A stretch of DNA of 34,803 nucleotides, from positions 1 through 34,803 of the forward strand of contig NZ_QXGK01000024.1 of NCBI RefSeq assembly GCF_003952945.1, read 5' to 3'. Positions 27,616 to 34,803 of the stretch are shown piece after piece. The stretch is from Bifidobacterium samirii (GTDB lineage: Bacteria; Actinomycetota; Actinomycetes; Actinomycetales; Bifidobacteriaceae). The notes beneath the pieces are model-generated. The model did no database searches, was not told the origin of the DNA, and saw nothing but the letters and a program-made list of their open reading frames with translations. The stretch's first letter is position 1, and every line of letters starts with the position of its first letter. The translations under genes were made by a program, and so were the position numbers.

Positions 27616-28158
27616 TCAGGCGCCGTGGGCGCGCATCCATTCGAGGCACAGGCGCGTCTGCTCGGCGTCGGCCAGCGCCCGATGCTCCTCCACGTCGGCG
27701 ATGCCGAAACGCTGGATGAGGTCGAGGAGACGATGATGGCGGTGCTCGGGGAACATCGCGCGGCTCAGCTGCAGCGTGTCGATGACCCGGTTGGGCACGG
27801 CCGTCCCGAGGATGCGGGACGCCGCCGCGTCGATGAATCTGATGTCGAAACGCGCGATGTTATGGCCCACCATCGGCAGGTCGCCGCACCAGTCGAGGAA
27901 GCCGGGCAGCACGTCGTCGAGCATGGGCTGGCCGTCGAGCATGTCGCCGGTGATGCCGGTCAGCTGCGTGATGCGCCAATGCAGCGGACGTCCCGGATCG
28001 ACCAGCTGCTGGAACGTGTCGACCGGCTCGCGTCCGCTCACCTTGACCGCGCCGATCTCGATGATCGCGTCACGGTACCAGCTGACGCCGGTCGTCTCCA
28101 GATCGAGCACGACGTAGTCGTCCGGCAGTCCGGCGGTCGCGGCGCATGCGTTCGTCAT
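27616..28158 (-). CDS. DEDDh 3'-5' exonuclease (DnaQ-like)
   Basis: 180 aa. It hydrolyses DNA or RNA from the 3' end using two metal ions. ExoI motif VVLDLETTG, ExoII GHNIARFDIRFID and ExoIII HRALADAE (His and Asp) give a complete DEDDh set. At 180 aa it contains the exonuclease domain only, without the BRCT, GIY-YIG or helicase parts seen in larger relatives; proofreading epsilon subunit, oligoribonuclease-like or repair roles cannot be separated. ATG 28158 was chosen because GGAAGGAT precedes it and the catalytic domain begins soon after; the frame stays open upstream through Ala-rich sequence to 28386, which would overlap the divergent gene. Confidence 0.9.
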   Translation of the reverse strand: MTNACAATAGLPDDYVVLDLETTGVSWYRDAIIEIGAVKVSGREPVDTFQQLVDPGRPLHWRITQLTGITGDMLDGQPMLDDVLPGFLDWCGDLPMVGHNIARFDIRFIDAAASRILGTAVPNRVIDTLQLSRAMFPEHRHHRLLDLIQRFGIADVEEHRALADAEQTRLCLEWMRAHGA

Positions 28159-28379
28159 CGTCCATCCTTCCGTCCGCGGCGCGGCGGGTCCGCGCGGCGC
28201 GATGCCATCGTACCAGCGGGAATCGGACGACCGGCGGCCGCCGGCGATGCGTGCGGCGGACGCCGACGGCGACGACGATGCGACGGCGGCGACGGCGTCA
28301 CCGGCGGCGGATATGGGCGCGGCGGAACGTATGCTGGTGGGCGGCGCGCCGACGGTCGGCGGGCCGCAAGGAGGGACGC

Positions 28380-30512
28380 ATGACACGGATCGTCGCGGGC
28401 ATCCTGGCCCACGTGGACGCGGGCAAGACCACGCTGTCGGAGGCGCTGTTGTACCGCACCGGCACGATCCGCCGGCTCGGCCGCGTCGACCACGGCGACG
28501 CGTTCCTCGACACCGACGCGATGGAACGGGCGCGCGGCATCACCATCTGGTCCGAACCGGCCGTCATCGAGACGGACGGCCTGTCGCTGACGCTGCTGGA
28601 CACGCCCGGCCACGTCGACTTCGCCGCCGAGACCGAACGCGTGCTGCGCGTGCTCGACTACGCGGTGCTCGTCGTCTCCGCCGCCGACGGCGTGCAGGGC
28701 CACGCCGCCACGCTGTGGCGGCTGCTGGCCCGCTACCGGGTGCCCGTGATCGTGTTCGTCAACAAGATGGACGCGCCCGGCGCCGACCGTGCGGCGGTCA
28801 TGGCGCAGCTGCGCCGACGCCTGTCCGACGCGTGCATCGACTTCCAGGGCGACGTCGCGCCGCAGGAGAGCGAGGAGCTCGCGATGCAGGACGAGACGGC
28901 GATGGACGCGTGGCTGGAGGACGGCCGCGTGGCCGACGACGACGTGCGCCGCATGATCGCGCAGCGCCGCGTGTTCCCCGTACTCTGGGGGTCGGCGCTG
29001 CGGATGGACGGCATCGACGGGCTCGTCGGCGCGCTCGCCCGCTGGACGCGCGAACCCGAATACGACGAATCGGACGCCGCGTTCGGCGCGCGCGTGTACA
29101 AGGTGTCGCACGACGCGCAGGGCAACCGGCTCACCTGGCTCAAGGTCACCGGCGGACGTCTGCGCGCCAAGGCGATGCTGACGAACGGGCGGCCGGATGC
29201 GGAAACCGACGCGACGGCCGCCGGCGACGCGCGGCCGGTCTGGCATGAGAAGGCCGACCAGGTGCGCGTGTATTCGGGCGCCCGCCACACCGTGACCGAC
29301 ATGGTGCCGGCCGGCGGCGTATGCGCCGTGACCGGCCTGACCCATACGTTCCCCGGCGAGGGACTGGGCGTGGAGGCGGACGCGGAGGACCCCTCGCTGC
29401 GTCCGGTCCTCACCTACACGCTGCTGCCCGGCGGCAACGACGTGCACAAGTGCCTCACCGCGCTGCGCGAACTCGACGACGAGGACCCGCTGCTGCACGT
29501 CGTATGGGTCGAACGGCTCCAGGAGATCCACGTGCAGCTCATGGGCGCCGTGCAGCTGGAGGTCGTGCGCCAGCTGCTGCTCGACCGTTTCGGCCTCGAC
29601 GTGGACTTCGGTCCCGGCGGCATCCTGTACCGGGAGACCGTCACGCACCCGGTCGAAGGCGCCGGGCATTTCGAGCCGCTGCGCCACTACGCCGAGGCGC
29701 ACATCCTCATCGAACCGGGCGAACCCGGCTCCGGCGTGCGCTTCGCCAGCCGGCTGAGCGAGAACGTGCTCGCCCGCAACTGGCAGCGGCTCATCCTCAC
29801 CCACCTGGCCGAGAAGGAGCATCTGGGCGTGCTCACCGGCTCGCCGCTGACCGACGTGACGCTCACGCTCGTCGCCGGCCGCGCGCACGAGAAGCACACC
29901 GAAGGCGGCGACTTCCGCCAGGCCACGTACCGGGCCGTCCGTCAGGGTCTGATGATGGCGCGCGCCCAGGGCGACGTCAGCGGATACGGCGTCGACGCGG
30001 ACGGGGGATCGGCGGCACAGCCGGCGCCGTCATCGACGACGAGGACGGCGGGCGGCGACGATACCGGCGACGCCGACGATGCGCCGACGCCGGTCGACCC
30101 CGGCTGGTGCCGCGTGCTCGAACCCTGGTACCGGTTTCGGCTGGAGATCCCGCAGGACATGCTGGGCCGCGCGATGGCCGACGTCCAGCGCATGGCCGGC
30201 ACGTTCGAACCGGCCCGCATCGACCCCGACGACGACATGGCCGTGCTCGAAGGCGACTGCCCCGTCTCCGAGATGCGCGACTACGCGATGGACGTCAACG
30301 CATATACGCACGGACTGGGACGCCTCGCCTGCACGTTCGGCGGCTACCGTCCCGCCCACGACGAGGCCGACGTGATCGCACGCGCCGCCTACGACCCCGA
30401 ATCCGACCTGGAGAACACGCCCGACTCAGTGTTCTGCGCGCACGGCGCCGGATATCCGGTCAAATGGTACCGGGTGCCCGACTTCGCGCACTGCGGATAC
30501 CCGACCGTCTAG
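28380..30512 (+). CDS. Translation factor GTPase, TetM/EF-G family (ribosomal-protection-like)
   Basis: 710 aa. G domain: AHVDAGKTT (10-18), RGIT, DTPGH, NKMD and GSA give all five GTPase motifs. EF-G-like domains II-V follow, with GAVQLEVV in domain III. The sequence tracks Tet(W)/Tet(M) ribosomal protection proteins, but the C-terminus ends in DSVFCAHGAGYPVKWY. That form is typical of chromosomal relatives annotated only as translation factor GTPases, so tetracycline resistance should not be assumed. A Ser/Thr/Asp/Pro-rich insert (about 531-575) interrupts domain IV. Base composition is like its neighbours, with no sign of recent transfer. AAGGAGGG (28368-28375) fixes the start. It is divergent from the exonuclease gene across 221 bp and ends at a hairpin. 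Confidence 0.9.
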   Translation: MTRIVAGILAHVDAGKTTLSEALLYRTGTIRRLGRVDHGDAFLDTDAMERARGITIWSEPAVIETDGLSLTLLDTPGHVDFAAETERVLRVLDYAVLVVSAADGVQGHAATLWRLLARYRVPVIVFVNKMDAPGADRAAVMAQLRRRLSDACIDFQGDVAPQESEELAMQDETAMDAWLEDGRVADDDVRRMIAQRRVFPVLWGSALRMDGIDGLVGALARWTREPEYDESDAAFGARVYKVSHDAQGNRLTWLKVTGGRLRAKAMLTNGRPDAETDATAAGDARPVWHEKADQVRVYSGARHTVTDMVPAGGVCAVTGLTHTFPGEGLGVEADAEDPSLRPVLTYTLLPGGNDVHKCLTALRELDDEDPLLHVVWVERLQEIHVQLMGAVQLEVVRQLLLDRFGLDVDFGPGGILYRETVTHPVEGAGHFEPLRHYAEAHILIEPGEPGSGVRFASRLSENVLARNWQRLILTHLAEKEHLGVLTGSPLTDVTLTLVAGRAHEKHTEGGDFRQATYRAVRQGLMMARAQGDVSGYGVDADGGSAAQPAPSSTTRTAGGDDTGDADDAPTPVDPGWCRVLEPWYRFRLEIPQDMLGRAMADVQRMAGTFEPARIDPDDDMAVLEGDCPVSEMRDYAMDVNAYTHGLGRLACTFGGYRPAHDEADVIARAAYDPESDLENTPDSVFCAHGAGYPVKWYRVPDFAHCGYPTV

Positions 30513-30516
30513 GGGA

Positions 30517-30562
30517 GTGTGTCGCGTGGAGCGTCCGAAGACGGACACCCCACGCGACACAC
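30517..30562 (+). terminator. Terminator of the translation GTPase gene
   Basis: GTGTGTCGCGTGG (30517-30529) pairs perfectly with CCACGCGACACAC (30550-30562), enclosing a second stem GTCCG/CGGAC (30533-30537 with 30542-30546). It begins 5 nt after the stop, with no T tract. Confidence 0.85.
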
Positions 30563-30718
30563 CCGGATTGGTCATACAGAACAGGGGATAGGCCCCGGAA
30601 CGGCGGCGTGTCGTCGGACAACCGCGGTTCCGTACGACCAGTCCGGGCGTGTCGCCGCAACGGGGACGGTCCGTCCCCGGCGCCCACCCGGGTACGGCGG
30701 CCATCCCGCACCAACGCG

Positions 30719-30742
30719 TATGATGGGGACGTCGAAAGGAGG
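30719..30742 (+). promoter_or_regulatory. -10 box and ribosome-binding site of the XRE gene
   Basis: TATGAT (30719-30724) is one base from the -10 consensus. It is followed by AAAGGAGG (30735-30742), 6 nt before GTG 30749. The close spacing implies a leader of about 20 nt. No matching -35 box was seen. Confidence 0.55.
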
Positions 30743-30748
30743 CGCCCA

Positions 30749-31186
30749 GTGGCGATACCCGCACACGAACGGCAGATGATCGAACGGTTCCAGAGCAACC
30801 TGTCCATCATCCGCAAAGTGGCCGGATGGACCGTGCAGCAGCTCGCCGACGAACTGGGCGTGGCACGCCAGACCGTCGCCAACCTCGAAGCCGGCCGCAC
30901 GCCGATGAGCAAACTCCAGTATCTGGCGTTGCGCACCGTGTTCAACGCCGAGATCGTCCGCTCGCACAACCGTGACCTGGCCCGCATCATCAAGACGCTG
31001 GTCGACGACCCACAGACGGGCGGCGACGGTCGCAATGCCGTCGGCGACGGCCGTGACGGCGACGCCGCCGACGGCCCCGGCACCGCGATGCAAGTGCTGA
31101 CCGTCATCACCGGGGCGCTCGCCAGCGGCGCCATCGCCGCGGCGCTCGCGTTCCTCATGTTCACCGACGGCGACGGCCGACGCTGA
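30749..31186 (+). CDS. XRE-family DNA-binding protein with C-terminal membrane helix
   Basis: 145 aa. A helix-turn-helix of the Cro/XRE type occupies about 25-75 (WTVQQLADELGVARQTVANLE). A Gly/Asp-rich spacer (about 90-115) follows, then one hydrophobic helix (about 118-140) and a charged end, so the regulator is probably tethered to the inner membrane with the HTH in the cytosol. The targets are unknown. It faces the SPFH operon across two hairpins, so it may sense the same envelope signal, but nothing in the sequence proves this. GTG start fixed by AAAGGAGG. Confidence 0.85.
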   Translation: MAIPAHERQMIERFQSNLSIIRKVAGWTVQQLADELGVARQTVANLEAGRTPMSKLQYLALRTVFNAEIVRSHNRDLARIIKTLVDDPQTGGDGRNAVGDGRDGDAADGPGTAMQVLTVITGALASGAIAAALAFLMFTDGDGRR

Positions 31187-31191
31187 AACGA

Positions 31192-31228
31192 CGTCGTCCC
31201 CGCATCGGCGGACGATGCGGGGACGACG
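31192..31228. terminator. Perfect 15-bp hairpin after the XRE gene
   Basis: Arms 31192-31206 and 31214-31228 are exact reverse complements around a 7-nt loop, directly after the stop. Probably bidirectional. Confidence 0.85.
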
Positions 31229-31241
31229 GATGATGATGCGA

Positions 31242-31280
31242 CGGCGCGTCATGACGGCGTGACGCCGGGATGACGCGCCG
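31242..31280. terminator. Second hairpin, end of the SPFH gene
   Basis: CGGCGCGTCAT (31242-31252) pairs with ATGACGCGCCG (31270-31280). An inner CGGCGT/ACGCCG stem sits within the loop. It lies 14 nt beyond the SPFH stop on the minus strand. Confidence 0.75.
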
Positions 31281-31294
31281 GACTTCAGATCGGA

Positions 31295-32449
31295 CTACAG
31301 GCCGAGGATCGCGCGTTTCTTCGCGTCGAACTCGTCCTGCGAGAGGATGCCCGAATCCAGCAGCTCCTTGAGCTTGCGCAACGCGTCGAGCTGCTCGTCG
31401 AACGACATCGCCGGCTGGGCGGGCTGTGTCTGCGCCGGCTGTGCCGCAGGAGCAGCCAGCACAGCGGCGGTCATCGGGTCGACGGACCGGGCGAAGTTCA
31501 TGCCGAACAGCATGCCGCCGCCGTCGCCGAACCCATGCTCCTCGACGCCGCGCGCGATGTGCTGCTGGGCGGCCATGCCGCCGGCCTGCGCGGAGATCCC
31601 CTCGTAGGCGGACACGTCCATGCGGTTGGAGGAGAAGCGGCGGACCAGCTCGCGCGAGTCGTCGGTGAACTCGATGCCCTCGATGCCGACCGCGGTGACC
31701 TCGAAACCGAACCGGGACGGCCACGTGCCGGCGTTGGCGGCGTCGCCGCGCACCCGCTCGGCGATCGCGTTGGCCTGCCCCGGCAGCTGGGAGATGCGGT
31801 ACTCGTCCGACAGCGAGTTGACGGCGACGATGAACGACTGGACGAACTCGGAGAGGATCTGGCGGCGTGCGCCGTCGGAGTAGAAGGAGTACGAGACCTC
31901 GCCCGCCGGGACGAAGTTGCGCACGAACCGCACCGGGTCCGTGACCTTCAACGCCATCGACCCGCGTGCCCGGATCTCCAGGTCGGCGTCGTAGAAGCGG
32001 TCATGGTAGACGAGCGGGGCGGGCGTGCCGAACTTGACGCCGCGGATCTCGCGCAGGTTGACGAACGCCACGTACTTGGTGCGCGCCGGCTGCCCGCCGA
32101 ACGTGAAGCGCTCCGCCACCGAGTCGAGCAGCGAGCCGAAGCCGTCGCCGGCGAGCAGGCTGCGCTCGCCGTTGCTGTACACGTAGCCGCCCGGCTCGAC
32201 GATCACGTTCTCGATGCCCGACTGGTCGAAGATGAACGCGGCCGTGTTCTCCGGCACGTAGATGCGCGACCCGTTGGTGATGACGCCGTCCGACCCGGAG
32301 TCGTTGGATCCGCGCCCGTTGTTCGTGGAGCGCGGCACGCCGGGGGCGACGACGGTGTATTCGTCGAACGATCCGGCGGTGATGATGTCCTTCCACAGGT
32401 CGGCGAACGTGCCGCCGAGCGCTCCGGAGAATGCCCTGATGATTGCCAT
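31295..32449 (-). CDS. SPFH-domain protein with C-terminal SHOCT domain (YdjI-like)
   Basis: 384 aa. An SPFH (band 7-like) core spans about residues 60-300. It has the N-terminal AFSGALGGTFADLWKD typical of YdjI-type 'virion core protein-like' SPFH proteins, which lack a strong membrane anchor and are thought to scaffold membrane-associated assemblies. Ala/Pro/Gln-rich linker about 325-350; the last 35 residues (LDALRKLKELLDSGILSQDEF) form a SHOCT domain, common in oligomerising or targeting tails. A zinc-ribbon gene ends 17 nt upstream, so the two are co-transcribed and probably act together at the membrane. Biochemical role unknown. Confidence 0.87.
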   Translation of the reverse strand: MAIIRAFSGALGGTFADLWKDIITAGSFDEYTVVAPGVPRSTNNGRGSNDSGSDGVITNGSRIYVPENTAAFIFDQSGIENVIVEPGGYVYSNGERSLLAGDGFGSLLDSVAERFTFGGQPARTKYVAFVNLREIRGVKFGTPAPLVYHDRFYDADLEIRARGSMALKVTDPVRFVRNFVPAGEVSYSFYSDGARRQILSEFVQSFIVAVNSLSDEYRISQLPGQANAIAERVRGDAANAGTWPSRFGFEVTAVGIEGIEFTDDSRELVRRFSSNRMDVSAYEGISAQAGGMAAQQHIARGVEEHGFGDGGGMLFGMNFARSVDPMTAAVLAAPAAQPAQTQPAQPAMSFDEQLDALRKLKELLDSGILSQDEFDAKKRAILGL

Positions 32450-32466
32450 GTCGTGTCCTCCGTGGG

Positions 32467-32706
32467 TTACGGCAGTTGCGTCTGCCGGTCGCAGTAGTCG
32501 CAGCGGACGGTCTCGTGGCGGCGTCCGCCGAGCGCGGCGCCGCAGCCCTCGCAGGTCGCGCTGGACGTCGCCTCGGCGATGCCCAGACCGTTGCGGAACG
32601 CGCCGAACGTGTCCTTGAGCGTGCCGGCCAGCTCCTCGGCGCCGGGGATGGCCTTGGCGAAGTCCGGCTTCTCCACTTCGCCGTTGCGTCGTATGCGGAT
32701 GCCCAT
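32467..32706 (-). CDS. Small zinc-ribbon protein
   Basis: 79 aa. The N-terminal half is plain; the C-terminal half carries CEGCG ... CDYCD, two CxxC knuckles that should bind one zinc. ATG 32706 was chosen because AAAGGA precedes it; the longer frame upstream would run through a hairpin. It lies directly upstream of the SPFH gene, 17 nt away. Similar zinc-ribbon partners accompany YdjI-like SPFH proteins; a structural or recruiting role is likely, but this is inference. Confidence 0.8.
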   Translation of the reverse strand: MGIRIRRNGEVEKPDFAKAIPGAEELAGTLKDTFGAFRNGLGIAEATSSATCEGCGAALGGRRHETVRCDYCDRQTQLP

Positions 32707-32745
32707 GATGGTCCTTTCGCTGTCGGTGGTGTCGTCATGCGTCGA

Positions 32746-32779
32746 GGTGCCTGTCGCGTCGTGCGGCGCGACAGGCACC
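32746..32779 (-). terminator. 13-bp hairpin between the DUF6591-like and zinc-ribbon genes
   Basis: GGTGCCTGTCGCG (32746-32758) pairs perfectly with CGCGACAGGCACC (32767-32779). It lies 18 nt past the stop of the 480-aa gene, so it may end that transcript or reduce read-through into the zinc-ribbon/SPFH pair. Confidence 0.7.
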
Positions 32780-32797
32780 CCGATCTGTCGTCCTGTG

Positions 32798-34240
32798 TTA
32801 CTGGGCGACGGTGGCGAGCTTCTGGGCGACGCGCGCGGTCACTTCGAGGTAGTACTGCAATTCGGCGTCGCTCAGCGAGTTCTCGTCGATCGCGTCGAGC
32901 TTCTGCATCGCGTCGGAGTACTTGACCATGATCTGGGCGTAGTCGGCCGCCATCGAGAGCGGCTGGCCGTCCTGGTCGTACTTGGTCATGAAGTCGACGT
33001 ACTCGTTCATCATCGACTCGTAGCTGTCCATCGCGTCCTTGAACGTGGGGTCGACGCCGTCGGCGGAGGTCGACGGCGCGGGCTGGTCGGCGGCCGATCC
33101 GTCGGTCGTGGTCGTGCCGGTGTCCGCGGACGTATCGCCGGTGTCGGTGGAGCTGTTGTCGGACGATGCGTCGTCCGTTCCGTCTTCCTCGTCGGGGGCG
33201 CTGACGGTGACCGACATGATCTTCTCGTCGCTGTCGAGCGAGAGGCTGACGTGGTTGCCGTTCGCGTCGTCGGCGCTGAAGTGGTCGTCGGTCTTCGAGT
33301 AGTCGACGGTGAAGCCCTTGCCCTGCACGGCCTTCACATAGTCGTTCCAGGCCGCGTCGTCGACGCCGCACACTTCGACGTACAGATAGTCGGAGCTTTC
33401 GCTGGACACCTCGCCCTTCGTGGACTGCGGGGCGGGCAGCAGCGCGCCCATGCCGGTGGTCGGCCACTCGTAGTCCGACGCGCACATGGCGGCGCGCTCT
33501 TCGGCGAGTTCCTTCTCCAGGGCCTCGTGGTCGGCCTTCTCTTTGATGCCGGACCAGATGATGCCGCCAGCGCCGAGGACGACCGCGACGGCGGTGATGC
33601 CCGCCGCCACGTAGGCGAGGACACGTCCCCGACGGGGGCCGCTCCTGCGGGTCGTGTACATGGCGATGGCGGATAGCGCGGCCGGCAGCACGGTGAAGAA
33701 CACCAGCAGGCCCCACGTGTAGAGATCGAGCGAGATGAACGACAGGAGCAGGAAGGGCACGGCCACGATGACGGCGAGGACCGCGGCCTTCGAGAGGCGT
33801 CGGGTGTCGGCAGTGCCGTTCGCCGCGCCTGCGGTGGTCGGACCGGCGGCAGGCGCGGCCATTGTCATCGTCATGTGACGGTCGAGCGTGGCGTAGAACT
33901 CGGCGCCGCGGCGGCCGTCGCGGTCGCCGACGGACGACATGCGCAGTTCGGTGCCGCCCTGCGCGCTCGCGGCGACGGCGAGCGTATAGCGCGCGTCGTC
34001 GAAGTCGTGGAATTCGACGACGCCGTTCTGCGCGTCCTCGCGGTCGAGCGTGAACGTCGCGCTCGTGGCGAGGATGTCGTGGACCGTCTGGAGGGTGCGG
34101 GCCGGATCGACGGGGTAGGTGCGGTCGGCGGCGGTGCCGGCCGCGGGCGTGGCTGCGGCCGCGGGCGCAGCGTCGGCGGCCGCGTCGTCGCCGACCGCCG
34201 TCGGCATGATCTGGGTGGGCTGATCGGAGGGGTCGGTCAT
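32798..34240 (-). CDS. Membrane protein with extracytoplasmic DUF6591-like region
   Basis: 480 aa. Disordered Ala-rich N-terminus (1-40); a small cytosolic domain (about 41-125) with VEFHDFDDARYTLAVAA; three membrane helices (about 152-170, 174-193, 207-230); then an external part. The segment 259-350 (WPTTGMGALLPAP ... YVKAVQGKGFTVDYSKTDD) looks like DUF6591. A Ser/Thr/Asp-rich linker (351-395) leads to a helical tail with FKDAMDSYESMMNEYVDF, a block that often accompanies DUF6591. Function unknown. The start overlaps the stop of the upstream 36-aa gene by 3 nt (ATGA overlap), so translation is coupled. Confidence 0.82.
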   Translation of the reverse strand: MTDPSDQPTQIMPTAVGDDAAADAAPAAAATPAAGTAADRTYPVDPARTLQTVHDILATSATFTLDREDAQNGVVEFHDFDDARYTLAVAASAQGGTELRMSSVGDRDGRRGAEFYATLDRHMTMTMAAPAAGPTTAGAANGTADTRRLSKAAVLAVIVAVPFLLLSFISLDLYTWGLLVFFTVLPAALSAIAMYTTRRSGPRRGRVLAYVAAGITAVAVVLGAGGIIWSGIKEKADHEALEKELAEERAAMCASDYEWPTTGMGALLPAPQSTKGEVSSESSDYLYVEVCGVDDAAWNDYVKAVQGKGFTVDYSKTDDHFSADDANGNHVSLSLDSDEKIMSVTVSAPDEEDGTDDASSDNSSTDTGDTSADTGTTTTDGSAADQPAPSTSADGVDPTFKDAMDSYESMMNEYVDFMTKYDQDGQPLSMAADYAQIMVKYSDAMQKLDAIDENSLSDAELQYYLEVTARVAQKLATVAQ

Positions 34241-34347
34241 GATGTGCTCTTTCTCTTCAACAGCAGGAAGGTGATCGTCGAGGCGGCGAGTCCGGCGAAC
34301 GTGACGGTCAGCCCGACCATGATGGCGGTGCGCCAGCGTGCGTCCAT
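34237..34347 (-). CDS. 36-residue single-helix membrane peptide
   Basis: The frame reads MDARWRTAIMVGLTVTFAGL and continues with ITFLLLKRK near the end: one hydrophobic helix flanked by positive charges. A ribosome-binding site (AAGGGGG, minus strand) stands about 5 nt before the ATG at 34347. Its TGA stop overlaps the next start as ATGA, which is strong evidence for real translation. It heads the operon with the DUF6591-like membrane protein and may be a partner or leader peptide. It lies only 24 nt from the transposon-end repeats, which probably carry or interrupt its promoter. Confidence 0.7.
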   Translation of the reverse strand: MDARWRTAIMVGLTVTFAGLAASTITFLLLKRKSTS

Positions 34348-34370
34348 GCCGCCCCCTTCTTCCCGATCGA

Positions 34371-34436
34371 GGTGCCTCATTTGAAAATGAGCGCGTAATC
34401 CGGAGTGGTGCCTCACCTGTGGTGAGCGTGAAATCC
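34371..34436. repeat. Two direct repeats with internal palindromes at the transposon end
   Basis: GGTGCCTCATTTGAAAATGA (34371-34390, continuing to 34401) and GGTGCCTCACCTGTGGTGAG (34407-34426, continuing to 34436) share GGTGCCTCA, then TGAGCG and AATCC. Each holds a CTCA...TGAG dyad. They lie just beyond the transposase stop and are probably transposase-binding or terminal sites. Confidence 0.7.
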
Positions 34437-34803
34437 TAGTCCGCGTCGGCTTGTGGGGTTTCGTCGTCTTCCGGTTCGACGCCCGCGATCCGGGCGAGCG
34501 TCTTGTTCAAGTATGCCATGTCCGGGCCCATGCGTCTGGCCAGCCGCGCGGTGCGCGGTGCCGCCAGTGCTTCGAGCCGGTCCTGGATGTCGTGGATGCG
34601 GCGGACGAGCTCGGCCGGGTTCACGGTCGCGAGCGTGTGTTCGATCTCCTCTCGCTTGTCGTCGGGTATGAAGCCGGGGCCGCCGGCGGCCCTGTCCGCC
34701 TCGTCGAACTCCTTGAGCCGCTCCCACGGGGTGCGTGGTGCGTCGTAGACGCGGCGGGGACGGCCGTCCCGGGTGCTTTCGCGCGCGACCGGCTTCTTGG
34801 ACG
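34436..34803 (-). CDS. DDE integrase/transposase, C-terminal fragment (partial)
   Basis: About 121 residues to the stop (TAG, 34436-34438); the N-terminus and catalytic core lie beyond the window. The visible part, with DGRPRRVYDAPRTPWERLKE followed by TVNPAELVRRIHDIQDRLEAL, matches the C-terminal tail of actinobacterial rve-type (IS481-like) transposases, in which a 'KxYDxPRTPxQR' segment is followed by 'NPxxLxxxIxxIQ'. Whether the element is intact cannot be judged here. A GTG at 34624 could be mistaken for a 62-aa gene, but the frame is open without a stop to the window edge. Confidence 0.78.
   Translation of the reverse strand, partial: SKKPVARESTRDGRPRRVYDAPRTPWERLKEFDEADRAAGGPGFIPDDKREEIEHTLATVNPAELVRRIHDIQDRLEALAAPRTARLARRMGPDMAYLNKTLARIAGVEPEDDETPQADAD

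Larger units (their letters stand above)
34371..34803 (-). mobile_element. Right end of an insertion sequence (truncated by the window edge)
   Basis: This covers the transposase C-terminus and the two terminal repeats. The outer boundary should lie near 34365-34371, just upstream of the 36-aa gene. No target-site duplication can be checked because the other end is outside the window. Confidence 0.65.

Noticed and set aside
28380-30512. Acquired tetracycline resistance gene tet(W) or tet(M)
   Set aside because: The C-terminus and host-like composition fit a chromosomal relative; no mobile element adjoins it.
34436-34624. Stand-alone 62-aa gene starting at GTG 34624
   Set aside because: The frame is open to the window edge and the upstream residues match the same transposase tail.

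Overview
The window is GC-rich, densely packed actinobacterial chromosome. The efp-nusB-carA-carB-pyrF-gmk order, the many GTG starts, an EF-P with a PGKGP loop and protein sequences of bifidobacterial type point to Bifidobacterium or a close relative; this is inference from content, not a database match. Most of it is housekeeping DNA, with three repeat-rich intergenic regions, a signalling/transport block and an insertion-sequence end on the right.

Layout. 1-1006: the end of one tRNA, a complete tRNA-Asn with a strong terminator, and a secreted or membrane-anchored M23-type protein. 1172-3697: a pyridoxal/pyridoxamine kinase-like gene divergent from metY (sulfhydrylase). 3919-12052: a signalling and transport block made of an ABC ATPase, a large FtsX-type permease, a LuxR-type response regulator with a large insertion in its receiver domain, and, facing it, a 976-residue histidine kinase carrying a second, degenerate kinase-like half. 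The response regulator is bracketed by two arrays of a 17-nt repeat that alternates in orientation every 31 nt. 12248-16066: prolyl iminopeptidase, proC and L-serine dehydratase. 16067-16987: about 920 bp without a gene, packed with inverted repeats. 16988-25458: ucpA-type dehydrogenase, then efp, nusB, carA, carB and one reading frame joining a PyrF-like domain to guanylate kinase. 25629-30512: ilvD and a DEDDh exonuclease (minus strand), and a TetM/EF-G-type translation GTPase (plus strand). 30749-34347: a membrane-anchored XRE regulator facing a minus-strand group (36-aa membrane peptide, DUF6591-like membrane protein, zinc-ribbon protein, SPFH/SHOCT protein). 34371-34803: the 3' end of a transposase gene and its terminal repeats.

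How the genes work together. carA/carB and the PyrF-like/Gmk frame form a nucleotide cluster transcribed with efp/nusB. The peptidase, proC and sdaA cover proline and serine metabolism. The ABC transporter and two-component system probably form one response unit.

Most unusual points. (1) The alternating 17-mer arrays around the response regulator share an inverted block of about 79 nt. (2) The PyrF-like half of the PyrF-Gmk frame has lost the Lys and the second Asp of the DxKxxD catalytic motif, and a strong internal ribosome-binding site could yield free Gmk. (3) The histidine kinase carries an in-cis pseudo-kinase half with Gln where the phospho-acceptor His should be. (4) The 16.1-16.7 kb gap holds a second, apparently related family of palindromic repeats.
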